Positions 1-12,012 of a stretch of DNA of 64,000 bases are shown in pieces. Position 1 is the first letter of the stretch, and each line of letters starts with the position of its first letter. The translations under genes were made by a program, and so were the position numbers. The DNA lies in contig NC_133123.1 in assembly GCF_033568475.1 (NCBI RefSeq), positions 54,567,522 through 54,631,521 on the forward strand, read 5' to 3'. This DNA comes from Henckelia pumila (taxonomy: Eukaryota > Streptophyta > Magnoliopsida > Lamiales > Gesneriaceae). The notes below the pieces were generated by a model. That model saw nothing but the letters and a program-made list of their open reading frames with translations. It made no database searches and had not been told where the DNA came from.

Positions 1-615
1 TTTTTGTGCACATTGGTGAAATTGGTTTATCAATCTGAGTCACGATGAATTTTATATTAATTTCTGAACATGCGGGCTTTGCTTGTCAGGCTTGAACTTA
101 TGACTAATGGGCCCTAAGCTATTAGCAGCCCATATTATAAATAAGTTATTACAGTACAGAAATTACGCAACAGAGGTCACAAAATATTTTCGAAAACCCT
201 ATTTTTCCCTACTGTGGCCGCCGCCCCCTCCCTCTCCGCTCGAAAAATTCGGCCTGTGAATTTTGAATTTGCAGTCTGGTTTAACGGATCAAATTCGTTA
301 ATTCTCTTCGTAGAAACTTCTGATAGATTTTCTAGTGCAATCTATCAGAGGGATTAAACTTCTGTTCGTGGACCTGATTGAAGAATTGTTCGTCCATCAG
401 TTCCTGGGATATACAACAAGAGCAGAGTAATCTGTTGGTGTCCATAATCTCGTTTCGAGATTCAAGGTAAAAATTTAATTGTTATTTAATTTTTACACGC
501 ACAATTTAATCGTAAAGTTTTGATACCCATGATATGGAATCGTTCCATATAAAAATTTTAAACTTCCGCTGCACCGGGTATCAATTCTGATTGATCTGAT
601 CACCGTTATCCAACA
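1..615 (+). repeat. Copia-1 5' LTR (right-hand part)
   Basis: This matches 5166-5781 nearly base for base and ends in CCAACA directly before the primer binding site. The full LTR of this family is ~1.84 kb (see 31238-33080), so about two thirds of it lies outside the window. Confidence 0.92.
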
Positions 616-616
616 G

Positions 617-629
617 TGGTATCAAAGCC
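617..629 (+). other. Primer binding site, tRNA-iMet type (Copia-1)
   Basis: The sequence TGGTATCAAAGCC differs at one base from TGGTATCAGAGCC, the usual plant Copia site complementary to the 3' end of initiator methionine tRNA. It lies one base after the LTR end. Confidence 0.9.
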
Positions 630-2330
630 AGGTTGCTCAGATCAAGCGATTAAATTAATCGATTGTACAAAAAAAATTTTTAAGCCTCGGTTTTTTAAAC
701 AAAAGATTTTAAAAATTTAAAAATTAATGGGCAAACCCGGGGCAGCGACGGGCTGCCCGGCCCGAGCCCCTTTTGGAGCGCGGGCTGCCCGGGATCGTCC
801 CGGGCGGCCCGGGAAAATTAATTTTTATTTTTTTAATTAAAATTTTAATATGTTAAAATTCTTTTTGGTCCGATCGAAAATTGTTTTTGATTGGTCCACG
901 AGGCGTCGGATCGAATTGTTCGAGTCCAAAAATTTTAAAATTTATTTTTGGATAAATTTGAATTTTTGGAAAATTTATAGATTTTATCCGTTAAATCAGA
1001 TTTTATGAAATTAATTATTTTTGGTACAATTGATGATAAGATATGATCTTATGGAAATATTGAGTAAAATATGATTTTATGTATAAAATTGGATTTTATA
1101 TGTAAAATATGATTTTATTTAATAAAAAGATAAAATATGATTTTGTATGTAAAATAAGATTTTATATATGGAATATGATTTTATCCTTTTAATTTAATTG
1201 CCATTGCATGTTATCCAATAAATTAATTTTGAATTAAATATTATTGGATAAGGATGATCGATTTCCATAACCAATTTTATAGGTGTATGTTAGGGAATTT
1301 ACATTTGTTTTTATTGTTGTTGGATTTATTAATGGGCCTGGTTTTTGGCCCAATATGAATTGTCATATGTAATAAAAGTGGGCCTGGTTTATGGCCCGTT
1401 CCCACCCCTTAAAATGTATCCCCTACTTTTCATAGTTATTTATTGTTAATACATTATACTTAGTGGGAGATGAAGATTGGAAGCGTGGTGGGCCCAGCAG
1501 ACAATAAAGACTGAAGAAATGTAAATTGGAAGCACAATGTAATAGGATTGCATTGCAAACTTGCATATTACCTAGGATTGGACTTAGACTCGTGATTGGC
1601 AACCACGGGTCGATTAGAAATGGAATCGATCATCCTATATAATATATGATATTATCGTTGTATGCATGTTTAGACTAAATTGTATGAATCCCGCAAGCAT
1701 ACAAATTTTAAATGATGAGACAAATTTTCAAAATTAAAATCCCTCATTTTAAATATGATTTAAAATTGATATCAAGATAAATAAAGGAAATTTAAATATT
1801 GTTTAAATGTTCCTACCTTCCATCAATGATCAATGTATGAGATGCTACCCGCGGATACGGTCCGGCTCATATTATTGGGGGGGCCCGTTCGTCGGAAAGC
1901 TGTACATTGGATCGACACATGTTGTAAGTTGGGTGGAACTCCCATGGGATCGGCTCATATTATTGGGGGATCCACATGGCGATCGTCTATCACAACTTAA
2001 TATTGATGGGTCATCTTGACATGTCACAATAAACGGCGTCATATTATTGGGCCCTTATTGGACATGAGGTAAAAACGTGGAGGTTGCTTTGGAAGCAATT
2101 GGGCTCTACCTATTGAAAATTATGGTTGGCTGATATTATTCGGGACCATAGTTTGTTAATTGGACTCCATGTTCCCACTAAGGAAAACAGTTTCCTGTTT
2201 TCACTAGAGGGTAGTGAAATCGTTAAAATAGTGGGAGTGAGATTCATAAAATAAATTTCGCTTATTTTATGTCTTAGTAAATTAATTAAACAATCATCGA
2301 TAATTGTCTGTTTCATCTCAGTATATCATT
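630..2330 (+). other. Copia-1 untranslated leader with layered repeats
   Basis: About 1.7 kb separates the primer site from gag. It holds a GC-rich palindromic tract (729-814), an AT-rich imperfect tandem of AAAATATGATTTTATGT-like words (1036-1190), and four copies of an ATATTATTGGGG-like motif at about 1868, 1955, 2040 and 2132, spaced 85-92 bp apart. The same order occurs in the other two Copia copies. The short reading frame at 1807-2019 is present in two copies but covers this motif array and shows no domain. Confidence 0.75.
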
Positions 2331-2678
2331 ATGATGAATCTTCGTAATCCACATGTTTCAATTCTCGAACAAAACAAACTTACTGGCGCAAACAATACAG
2401 AATGATTCCATAAGTTAAGATTGTCCTAAGTTCGGAAAAGATTTTCTAAGTGTTAGAAAAGGCTTCTCCGAAAACAGCCCCGGCTGATGTAACTGCCGAA
2501 AGGTTGGCCGAACTAGAGAAATGGTTGGACCATGATCTCAAGGCCAAATGTTACATGCAAAATTCTAACAAAAATTTTTATGACGTTCAATAATCAATAG
2601 TTGACTATTGAATGGGGCAAGAAGGGTAAGTCCGCATAATGAATAAATGTTATTCCGAATCACAAAGGTTGTGAACCC

Positions 2679-4802
2679 ATGGCTAGTTGTATCCCTGACC
2701 CTTTGGACAAGTCTAAACAAGTTTGCCATCACTGCAAGAAACCCGGTCATTGGAAACGTAACTGCAAGGAATACCTCGAGCAGTTGCGAACTGCAAAGGG
2801 TATGATTTACATTGAAATAAATGTTTTTCTTAATACTACTTCTAGGGTATTGGATACCAGATGTAGATCTCACATTTGCAATGAGTTACAAATGATGACA
2901 AGAAGTAATAGGCTAAGGATGGGTGAGACCCAGTCAAGGCTAGGGAATGGTTCCAGAGTTAAATCCATAGCTATGGGAAATATTTGTTTAATTTTGCAAA
3001 CCAATTTTAAGTTGTATTATGAGAAAGATATTTTTATTTGTGGCAAAGATTTCATTAAAACATTATTTCTATTTCTATGCTTGATATAGATGGGTTTTCT
3101 TGTAATTTTGTGAATGGGATTTGCAATATTTACAAGAATGAATGTTTGATTTGAAGTGGACAATTTAAAAACGATCTATATAACTTAAAATTAAAAGACG
3201 TTTCAATGAATTATGTCGATAAACCGGTAACAACGAACAAAAGGAAAATCGATAGTCAAAACCCGGCAAACCTTTGGCATGCTAGGCTAGGTCATATTTC
3301 CTCAAGGAGGATGAACAAGCTAGTGGGAGAGGGCATGTTTGATATGTCTGATATTAACTCTCTATCTACTTGTGAATCCTGCCTAAAAGGAAAAATGACT
3401 AAATCTCCATTCAAGGGGAAACCTGAACGTAGTCAAAATCTGTTGGATTTGATCCATTCAGATATTTGTGGTCCATTTAGAATTGGTACTCAATTTGGCC
3501 ACACCTACTTCATTACCTTTACTGATGATTATTCTAGGTATGGGTATTTATATTTAATGAAATATAAGTCTGAAGCATTTGAAAATTTCAAAGAATTCAA
3601 GGCTGAAGTAGAAAACAAGCTAGGTAAAAGTATTAAAGCACTTCGATCGGATCGAGGTGGAGAATACTTAAGTACCGAGTTTTTGGACTATCTGAAAGAG
3701 AATGGGATTCTCTCTCAGTGGACTCCTCCTATGACACCTCAGCTGAATGGTGTATCGGAGCGTCGTAATCGAACATTGTTGGACATGGTTCGATCCATGA
3801 TGAGCTTCACTGAGCTTCCAACTTCGTTTTGGGGCTACGCGCTTGAAACGGCGGTATTGTTGTTGAACAACGTCCACACCAAAGCAGTGGATAAAACACC
3901 ATACGAGTTATGGAATGGCAAAGCTCCTAATTATTCGTACTTGAGGATTTGGGGATGTCCCGCTTACGTGAAGCAGACAGTGGGAGATAAGTTGGATAGT
4001 CGATCCGCCTTATGTTATTTTGTAGGGTATCCGAAGAATTCAATCGGATATTATTTCTATCATCCTACTGAAACAAAAGTGTTTGTTTCAAGGAATGCCA
4101 CCTTCTTGGAGAAGGAGTTCTTATTGGATAAGAAAGGCGAGATGATGGAACTCGAAAAAATTCGAGAAGAACCCAAGATACAAAATAATGATCCTACACC
4201 TCAGGAACCATTGATGGACACGCCTATACCTAGAAGATCCGAGAGGACTTCTAGACCTCCTATTCGATATGGTCTTCTTCTTGAAGGGGATCAAGATGAA
4301 CCCGACGTTGGATGTGATCCAAGAAACTTCAAGGAAGCAATTTCTGATGCGGATTCAAATTTATGGCTTGAAGCTATGCAGTCGGAAATAGATTCGATGC
4401 ATACAAATCAAGTTTGGTCTTTAGTAGATCCTCCCGATGGAATTGTTCCAATAGGGTGTAAATGGATCTACAAGAGAAAGCTTGGGCCTGATGGTAAGGT
4501 ATTGACCTACAAGGCTCGATTGGTGGCGAAAGGTTATACTCAAAGACAAGGAGTTGACTATGATGAAACCTTTTCACCAGTTACAATGTTCAAGTCCATA
4601 AGAATCCTTATTGCCATAGCTGCTTGGTATGACTATGAGATATGACAAATGAATGTGAAGACTGCATTTCTTAATGGAAACATTAAGGAAGAGATCTATA
4701 TGATGCAGCCTGAGGGATACACATCCATGGGAAGCGAGCATAAGGTATGCAAGCTTCAGAGATCAATTTATGGTCTAATACAAGCATCAAGAAGTTGGAA
4801 CC
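2679..4802 (+). pseudogene. Copia-1 gag-pol region (Gag zinc knuckle, integrase, RT start)
   Basis: A retroviral zinc knuckle (CX2CX4HX4C) begins at 2724, followed by a protease-like stretch near 2850. From 3206 to 4645 an open frame carries the GAG-pre-integrase motif (HARLGHIS), the integrase core (SDRGGEY, then PQLNGVSERRN) and the start of the Copia reverse transcriptase (GCKWIYKRK; LVAKGYTQ). The Copia order integrase-before-RT is clear. The region is broken and incomplete and is treated as a fossil. Confidence 0.92.
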
Positions 4803-4805
4803 AGA

Positions 4806-5781
4806 AATCTATTGGTTCTTGCAGGCACTATCAGTGATACCTAGGGAATCATGGGGCGATGTTGCTAGGCGCTCTTACCATGATTCGATGGGCAAGTCGG
4901 AAATTGTTGTTCCGAGTCACAAGGAGTTGTGAGCCCACGGCTAGCTGTATCCCTGAACCATTGAGGGTCACACAAGTAATGGATTTTTAATCCCCGTTGA
5001 GATAGTTAAATTTAAAGAGTTAAATTTAATGAACAAAGAAGTGGGACTTCTTATTTAAGAGTAGAGGGAGTAAGATTTCCTAAAATGACATAGGGATGTG
5101 CATTTTTGGAAATCACTGAATTCGGATTCAGAAAATTTATCTTGACTTTAAAAGATGCAGAAATGGTTTCTGTGCACATTGGTGAAATTGGTTTATCAAT
5201 CTGAGTCACGATGAATTTTATATTAATTTCTGAACATGCGGGCTTTGCTTGTCAGGCTTGAACTTATGACTAATGGGCCCTAAGCTATTAGCAGCCCATA
5301 TTATAAATAAGTTATTGCAGTACAGAAATTACACAACAGAGGTCACAAAATATTTTCAAAAACCCTATTTTTCCCTACTGTGGCCGCCGCCCCCTCCCTC
5401 TCTGCTCGAAAAATCCGGCCTGTGAATTTTGAATTTGCAGTCTGGTTTAACGGATCAAATTCGTTAATTCTCTTCGTAGAAACTTCTGATAGATTTTCTA
5501 GTGCAATCTATCAGAGGGATTAAACTTCTGTTCGTAGACCTGATTGAAGAATTGTTCGTCCATCAGTTCCTGGGATATACAACAAGAGCAGAGTAATCTG
5601 TTGGTGTCCATAATCTCGTTTCGAGATTCAAGGTAAAAATTTAATTGTTATTTAATTTTTACACGCACTATTTAATCGTAAAGTTTTGATACCCATGATA
5701 TGGAATCGTTCCATATAAAAATTTTAAAATTCCGCTGCACCGGATATCAATTCTGATTGATCTGATCACCGTTATCCAACA
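4806..5781 (+). repeat. Copia-1 3' LTR (partial)
   Basis: This is the right-hand part of the family LTR, aligning with 22735-23709 and 32105-33080 and ending in CCAACA. A TATAAATAAG word near 5301 lies where the LTR promoter of this family is expected. Confidence 0.9.
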
Positions 5782-7029
5782 CCACGGACTTGACCCGGAC
5801 CACCAACCCAACCCGGAAACCCACATGAAACCCTAGGACCCATCGCCCTATCCCCGTCTCGGCTGCGGCCGTGAGCAGAAGCCACGGCCTGCTCCGGCCG
5901 CCCCTGGCCGGAGCGCCGCCGCCCAGACGTAGCCCACGTCTGGGCGGACCTAACCTGCACCAGCCCCCAGCCCCATGCAGCCTGGACCACCGAACCCCAA
6001 CCCCTTCCTCCGAAACCCTGGCCTGCGTCCCCCCCTTTGTCGATCGCCTCTTAGCTCCATGTCTGGGCTCGTTTGGCTCGAGACACTCGAGCCATTCGAG
6101 CCTAGACCCAACTTAGACCCCTTACCAACCGTAACCAGCAGCTAGAACCAACCATGTCCAAAAAAATCGTGAGATGAATGAATAAACATGTAAACAAGCT
6201 TCAACCACAAACACCGATCCTCTTTTCTGAAAATTATTAAAAAAAAACTTCTATGCACACGCACACACACCTGTAATACTGATATCGTGAAGAAAAGTGA
6301 AAGAAGACATGCCTTTCACCGATAAAATAATAGAAGGGATCGACGGGACGAATCCGGGACGACGATCGGACGAAAACTAGACAAAACCTTCAAAAGTTGG
6401 CTATGGATTCCTCCTTGGCTGATGGCTCGATGAAGAAGATGATGGAGGATGGGTGTGTCGGCTGAGTGAGGGTAATCGGGTGAGGGGTTGGGTAGATTAG
6501 GTTAAGTTTTGGTTTTTAAAATAATTAAAATTAGTTAGATAGATAATATCATTTAATTAGATTAGTAATATACAAAAAATGTAAAATTTTAAACTCTTAA
6601 AAATACAAAATAATCTACTATCAAACATAAATCCCGAAATTAAAAATTAAGGGAGATTTAAAAATACTAAAAAGTCATTATTTTGGCTTATTTTGAATAA
6701 AAACGGACTCCTAAAATTATATAAAATTAAATACTAAAAATATTGAGGAAATAAAACTCAAAATAATATTTTTGGGCTCTAAAAAGACTTATAAAATAAT
6801 TTGGATAGAAAGCGGTCATCTCGTCCATCCACGGTCCCGACTACGCGATCAAAAACAATTAAATACTAAAAATCATAAAATCACCAATTATGGGTTAAAT
6901 GCTTAAAAATAAATTAAATCATGCACAAATAATTCCACATAATTATTTAACCCATAATCTAAAATTCTAAATAAATAAATTTCCTAATTATGCATGCGAA
7001 TTCACGTATTTAAAATACCGGGTGTTATA
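5782..7029 (-). mobile_element. Partial Ty3/Gypsy-type LTR fragment
   Basis: This is 1.25 kb of non-array sequence between Copia-1 and the 5S array. Read on the minus strand its right end begins ATAACACCCGG, resembling the TGTAACACCCGG start seen in many plant Ty3/Gypsy (chromovirus-type) LTRs. It contains a CGCGTAGTCGGGACCG-like stretch that I also associate with such LTRs. The left part is GC-rich, the right AT-rich. No coding region is convincing; small open frames near 5772-6116 follow base composition. The assignment rests on recalled family features only. Confidence 0.5.
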
Positions 7030-7095
7030 AATAGGACGGCGAGAAATCGAAAGAACAAGAAGTACGAGTAAGAAAAAAAGAAATTAATGAAAAAA

Positions 7096-7214
7096 GGGGT
7101 GCAACACGAGGACTTCCCAAGGGGTTAACCATCCTAGTACTGCTCTCTCCCAAACACGCTTAACTTCGGAGTTCTGATGGGATCCGGTGCATTAGTGCTG
7201 GTATGATCGCACCC
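7096..7214 (-). rRNA. 5S rRNA copy 1 (degenerate)
   Basis: Full-length 119 bp. The box C region reads GGATGGTTAACC where the other copies have GGATGGGTGACC, and box A holds GTGTTTGGGAGAG. These changes are shared with the partial copy at 12923. Its upstream spacer is type A. It is probably weak or silent. Confidence 0.9.
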
Positions 7215-7612
7215 AACAGTGAATGAATTCTTTATTGTTTTGTGTCCCGAATTAGGGATTGGAGGAACATGAGCTGCAGTTTCAAACGGACATAACTTTC
7301 GATCGGCTAAGAGTTACGAGAGCTTCAGTCTGCTCACGCGAAGTCCCTCTCGATACCTACAGCAAGTATCTCGGTCTTAGAGACGGAGACGCTCAAATTA
7401 CAACCCAGAGATGGTTTTTCGTGGCGTTTTTCCCGTAGGGCGCTGGGACCCACCGAAGCGGCCCGTGAAACCTAGATCGCACGTTCACGTCATGTGATTA
7501 AGTCTATTGCATCTTTTCTATCTGCGGATTGGACTGAAAGAGTCAGAAATAGGACGGCGAGGAATCTGAAAAACAAGAAGTACGAGTAAAAAAAAAAGAA
7601 ATTAATGAAAAA

Positions 7613-7731
7613 GGGGTGCAACACGAGAACTTCCCAGGAGGTCACCCATCTTGGTACTGCTCTCGCCCAAGCACGCTTAACTTCAGAGTTCTAATGGAAT
7701 CCGGTGCATTAGTGCTGGTATGATCGCACCC
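7613..7731 (-). rRNA. 5S rRNA copy 2
   Basis: Full length, type B unit. Box A matches the array consensus. There are changes at the left of box C (AAGATGGG) and in the 5' third (ATTCCATTAGAAC). Confidence 0.92.
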
Positions 7732-8132
7732 AATAGTAAATGAATTCTTTATTGTTTTGTCTCTCGAATTGCGGATCAGAGAAACAGGAGCTGCAGTTAC
7801 AAACGGACATAACTTTCGATCTGCTGAGAGTTATGGGAGCTTCAGCTTGCTCACGCGAAGCTCTTTTCGATACCTACAGCGCGTATCTTGGTCTAAGAGA
7901 CGAAGAAGCTCAAATTCAAACCCGGAGATTGTCTTTGGGGGAATTTTTCCTGTAGGGCGCGCTGGGACCCACTGAAGTGGCCCGCGTCACCCAGATCGCA
8001 CGTTCACGTCCTGTGATTCAGTCTATTGCATCTTTTCTATCCGCGGATTGGACTTAAAGAGTCGGAAATAAGACGGAGAGGAATCGGAAGAACAAGATGT
8101 ACGAGTAAGAAAAAAAAAAACTAATAAAAAAA

Positions 8133-8250
8133 GGGGTTCAACACGAGGACTTCCCAGGGGGTCACCCATCCTACTCTGTTTTTGCCCAAGCACGCATAAC
8201 TTCGGAGTTCTGATGGGATCCGGTGCATTAGTGCTGGTATGATTGAACCC
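8133..8250 (-). pseudogene. 5S rRNA copy 3 (scrambled centre)
   Basis: 118 bp. The AGTACT word between the intermediate element and box C is missing and replaced by an AACAGAG-like run, which alters a stem of the molecule. It has the nt-55 change typical of type C genes, but its spacer is B-like in the middle and C-like near the gene, so the unit looks recombinant. Confidence 0.85.
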
Positions 8251-8652
8251 AACTGTGAATGAATTCTTTATTTTTTTGTCTCTCGAATTGCGGATCGGAG
8301 GAACAGGAGCTGCAGTTTCAAACGAACATAACTTTTGATCTGCTGAGAGTTACGGGAGCTTCAGCCTGCTCACGCGAAGCTCTTCTTGATACCTACAGTG
8401 CGTATCTCGGTTTAAGAGACGAAGAAGCTCAAATTCAAACCCGGAGATGGTCTTTTGGGGCATTTTTCCCATATGGCGCACTGGGACCCACCAAAGTGGC
8501 CCGCGTAACCCAGATTGCACGTTCACGTCGTGTGATTCAGTCTATTGCATCTTTTCTATACGCGGATTGGACTGAAAGAGTCAGAAATAGGACGGAGAGG
8601 AATCGGAAGAAAAAGATGTACGAGTAAGAAAAAAAGAAATTAATAAAAAAAA

Positions 8653-8770
8653 GGGGTGCAACACGAGGACTTCCCAGGGGTCACCCATCCTAGTACTGCT
8701 CTTGCCCAAGCACGCATAACTTCGGAGTTCAAATGGGAACCGGTGCATTAGTGCTGGTATGATCGCACCC
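8653..8770 (-). rRNA. 5S rRNA copy 4 (type C variant)
   Basis: 118 bp with one base fewer in the box C flank. It carries the type C pair of changes, A to T at nt 55 and G to A at nt 68, and a type C spacer upstream. Confidence 0.9.
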
Positions 8771-9172
8771 AACAGTGAATGAATTCATTATTTTTTTGTC
8801 TCTCGAATTGCGGATCAGAGGAATAGGAGTTGCAGTTTCAAACGGACATAACTTTCGATCGGCTGAGAGTTACTGGAGCTTCAGCCTGCTCACGCGAAGA
8901 TCCACTCGATACCTATAATGCGTATATCGGTTAAAGAGATGGAGACACTCAAATTCCAAAATGGAGATGGTCTTTTGGGGCATTTTTCCCGTATGTCGCA
9001 CTGGGACCCACCGAAGCGGCCCGCGTCACCCAGATCGCACGTTCACATCGTATGATTCAGTCTATTGCATCTTTTATATCCGCGGATTGGACTGAAAGAG
9101 TCGGAAATAGGACGGCGAGGAATCGAAAGAACAAGAAGTATGAGTAAGAAAAAAAGAAATTAATAAAAACAA

Positions 9173-9290
9173 GGGTGCAACACAAGGACTTCTCAAGGGG
9201 TCACCCATCCTAGTACTCCTCTCGCCCAAGCACGCTTAACTTCGGAGTTCTGATGTGATCCGGTGCATTGGTGCTGGTATGATCGCACTC
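9173..9290 (-). rRNA. 5S rRNA copy 5
   Basis: 118 bp, type A unit. Box A is as consensus. Several changes lie near both ends, including the start, which reads GAGTGCGATC. Confidence 0.9.
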
Positions 9291-9688
9291 AACAGTGAAT
9301 GAATTCTTTATTGTTTTGTCTCTCGAATTGCGGATCGGAGGAACATGAGCAGCAGTTTCAAACAGACATAACTTTCGATCTGCTAAGATTTACGGGAGCT
9401 TCAGCCTGCTCACGCGAAGCTCCGCTCGATACCTATAGCAAGTATCTCGGTCTTAGAGATGGAGACGTTCAAATTACAACCCGGAGATGGTCTTTCGTGT
9501 CCTTTTTCCCGTAGGGCACGCTGGGACCCATCGAAGCGTCCCGCGTCACCTAGATCGCACGTTCACATCGTGTGATTAAGTCCATTGCATCTTTTCTATC
9601 CGCGGATTGGACTGAAAGAGTCGGAAATAGGACGACGAGGAATCGGAAAAACAAAAAGTACGAGTAAGAAAAAAAAATTAATGAAAAA

Positions 9689-9806
9689 GGGGTGCAAAAC
9701 GAAGACTTCCCAGGAGGTCACCATCCTAGTACTGCTCTCGCCAATGCACGCTTAACTTCGGAGTTTTGATGGGATCCGGTGCATTAGTACTGGTATGATC
9801 GAACGC
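9689..9806 (-). rRNA. 5S rRNA copy 6
   Basis: 118 bp, type B unit. One base is lost in box C (GGATGGTGACC), box A has GCATTGGCGAG, and the start reads GCGTTCGATC. It is likely non-functional. Confidence 0.88.
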
Positions 9807-10204
9807 AACAGTGAATGAATTATTTATTGTTTTGTCTCTCGAATTGCGGATCGGAGGAACAGGAACTGCAGTTTCAAACGGACATAAATTTTGATCTTCT
9901 GAGAGTTACGGGAGCTTCAGCTTGCTCACGCAAAGCTCTTCTCGATACCTACAGCGCGTATCTCGGTCAAAGAGTCGGAGAAGCTCAAATTCAAACCCGG
10001 AGATGGTCTTTGGGGAAATTATTCCCGTAGGGCGCGCTGGGACCCACCGAAGTGGCCCACGTCACCCAGATCGCACGTTCACGTCGTGTGATTCAGTCTA
10101 TTGCATCTTTTCTATCCGCGGATTGGACTGAAAGAGTCGGAAATAGGACGGAGAGGAATCGGAAGAACAAGATGTACGAGTAAGAAAAAAAACTAATAAA
10201 AAAA

Positions 10205-10323
10205 GGGGTGCAACACGAGGACTTCCCAAGGGGTCACCCATCGTAGTACTGCTCTTGTCCAAGTACGCATAACTTCGGAGTTCTGATGGGATCCGGTGCA
10301 TTGGTACTGGTATGACTGCACCC
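10205..10323 (-). rRNA. 5S rRNA copy 7 (type C variant)
   Basis: 119 bp with the nt-55 and nt-68 changes and a type C spacer upstream. Additional changes lie in box A (GTACTTGGAC) and at the start (GGGTGCAGTC). Confidence 0.9.
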
Positions 10324-10723
10324 AACAGTGAATGAATTCTTTATTTTGTTTTCTCTCGAATTGCGGATCGGAGGAACAGGAGCTGCAGTTTCAAAAGGAC
10401 ATAACTTTTGATCGGCTGAGAGTTACTGGAGCTTCAGCCTGCTCACGCGAAGCTCCACTCGATACCTATAGTGCGTATCTCAGTTAAAGAGACGGGGACG
10501 CTCAAATTCCAAAACGGAGATGGTCTTTCAGGGCATTTTTCCAGTATATCGCGCTGGGACCCACCGAAGCGACCCGCATCACCTAGATCACACGTTCACA
10601 TCATATGATTCAGTCTATTGCATCTTTTCTATCAGCGGATTGGACTGAAAGAGTCGGAAATAGGATGGCGATGAATCGAAAGAACAAGAAATACGAGTAA
10701 GAAAAAAGAAATTAATGAAAATT

Positions 10724-10842
10724 GGGGTGAAACACGAGGACTTCCCGGGGGGTCACCCATCCTAGTACTGCTCTCCCCCAGGCACGCTTTATTTCGGAAT
10801 TCTGATGGGATCCGGTGCATTAGTGCTAGTATGATCGCACCC
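10724..10842 (-). rRNA. 5S rRNA copy 8 (CCTGGGGG variant)
   Basis: 119 bp, type A unit. Box A reads GTGCCTGGGGGAGAG (changes at nt 62 and 67), a combination it shares with the copies at 33843 and 35401. Confidence 0.9.
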
Positions 10843-11233
10843 AACAGTGAATAAATTCTTTATTGTTTTGTCTCTCGAATTGCGGATCGGAGGAAAAGGA
10901 GCTGCAGTTTCAAATGGACATAACTTTCGATCGGCTAAGAGTTACGGGAGCTTCAGCCTGCTCACACGAAGATCCTCTCGATACCTACAACAAGTTTCTT
11001 GGTCTAAGAGACGGAGACGCTCAAATTACAACCCGGAGATGGTCTTTCGTGGTGTTTTTCCCGTAGGGCGCGTTGGACCCACCGAAGCGGCCCGCGTCAC
11101 CCAAATCGCACGTTCACATTAAGTCTATTGCATCTTTTCTATCCGCGGATTGGACTGAAAGAGTCGGAAATAGGACGGCGTGGAATCGGAAAAACAAGAA
11201 GTACGAGTAAGAAAAAACGAAATTAATGAAAAA

Positions 11234-11352
11234 GGGTTGCAACACGAGAGATTCCCAGGGAGTCACCCTTCCTAGTACTGCTCTCGCCCAAGCACGCTTA
11301 ACTTCGGAGTTCTAATGGGATCCGGTGCATTAGTGCTGGTATGATCGCACCC
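11234..11352 (-). rRNA. 5S rRNA copy 9
   Basis: 119 bp, type B unit. Box A is consensus; box C reads GGAAGGGTGAC and the 3' part carries AATCTCTCG. Confidence 0.9.
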
Positions 11353-11750
11353 AACAGTGAATGAATTCTTTATTGTTTTGTCTCTCAAATTGCGGATCGG
11401 AGGAACAGGAGCTGCAGTTTCGAACGGACATAACTTTCGATCTGCTGAGAGTTACGGGAGCTTCAGCCTGCTCACGCGAAGCTCTTCTCGATACCTACAG
11501 CGCGTATCTCGGTCTAAGAGACAGAGAAGCTCAAATTCAAACCCGGAGATGGTCTTTAGGGGCATGTTTCCCGTAGGGCGCTCTGGGACCCACCGAAGTG
11601 GCCCGCGTCACCCAGATCGCATGTTCATGTCGTGTGATTTAGTCTATTGCATCTTTTCTATCCGCGAATTGGACTAAAAGAGTTGGAAATAGGACGGAGA
11701 GGAATAGGAAGAACAAGATGTACGAGTAAGAAAAAAAACTAATAAAAAAA

Positions 11751-11869
11751 GGGGTGCTACACGAGGACTTCCCAGGGGGTCACCCACCCTAGTACTGCTC
11801 TTGCCCAAGCACGCATAACTTCGGAGTTCTGATGGGATCCGGTGCATTAGTGCTTGTATGATCGCACCC
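11751..11869 (-). rRNA. 5S rRNA copy 10 (type C variant)
   Basis: 119 bp. Apart from the two type C promoter changes it has about three differences from the array consensus, so it is one of the better kept copies. Its upstream type C spacer is cut at 12013 by an LTR-like fragment. Confidence 0.92.
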
Positions 11870-12012
11870 AACATTGAATGAATTCTTTATTTTTTTGTCT
11901 CTCGAATTGCGGATCAGAGGAACAGGAGCTGCAGTTTCAAACGGACATAACTTTCTATCGGCTGAGAGTTACTGGAGCTTCAGCCTGCTCACGCGAAGCT
12001 CCACTCGATACC

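Larger units (their letters stand above)
1..5781 (+). mobile_element. Copia-1: broken Ty1/Copia LTR retrotransposon
   Basis: The left edge of the window lies inside the 5' LTR (1-615), which is followed by an initiator-Met primer site, a ~1.7-kb untranslated leader, a Gag zinc-knuckle region near 2724, an integrase and reverse transcriptase region, and a partial 3' LTR (4806-5781). The order GAG, protease, integrase, RT is that of Ty1/Copia. It is the same family as the copies at 21868 and 39549. The overlapping ~615 bp of the two LTRs differ at about 10 sites by eye (~1.6%), which suggests well under 1 million years at commonly used plant LTR rates. The copy is broken in several places. The target-site duplication cannot be checked because the left end is outside the window. 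Confidence 0.93.

Noticed and set aside
1807-2019. Small frame in the Copia leader, also present at 24916-25128
   Set aside because: It lies over the regular ATATTATTGGGG motif array and is similar only because the two elements are copies of one family. No domain or sign of coding selection can be seen.
5772-6116. Proline-rich frames on both strands right of Copia-1
   Set aside because: Both strands are open over a short GC-rich piece of an LTR-like fragment; no start context or domain.
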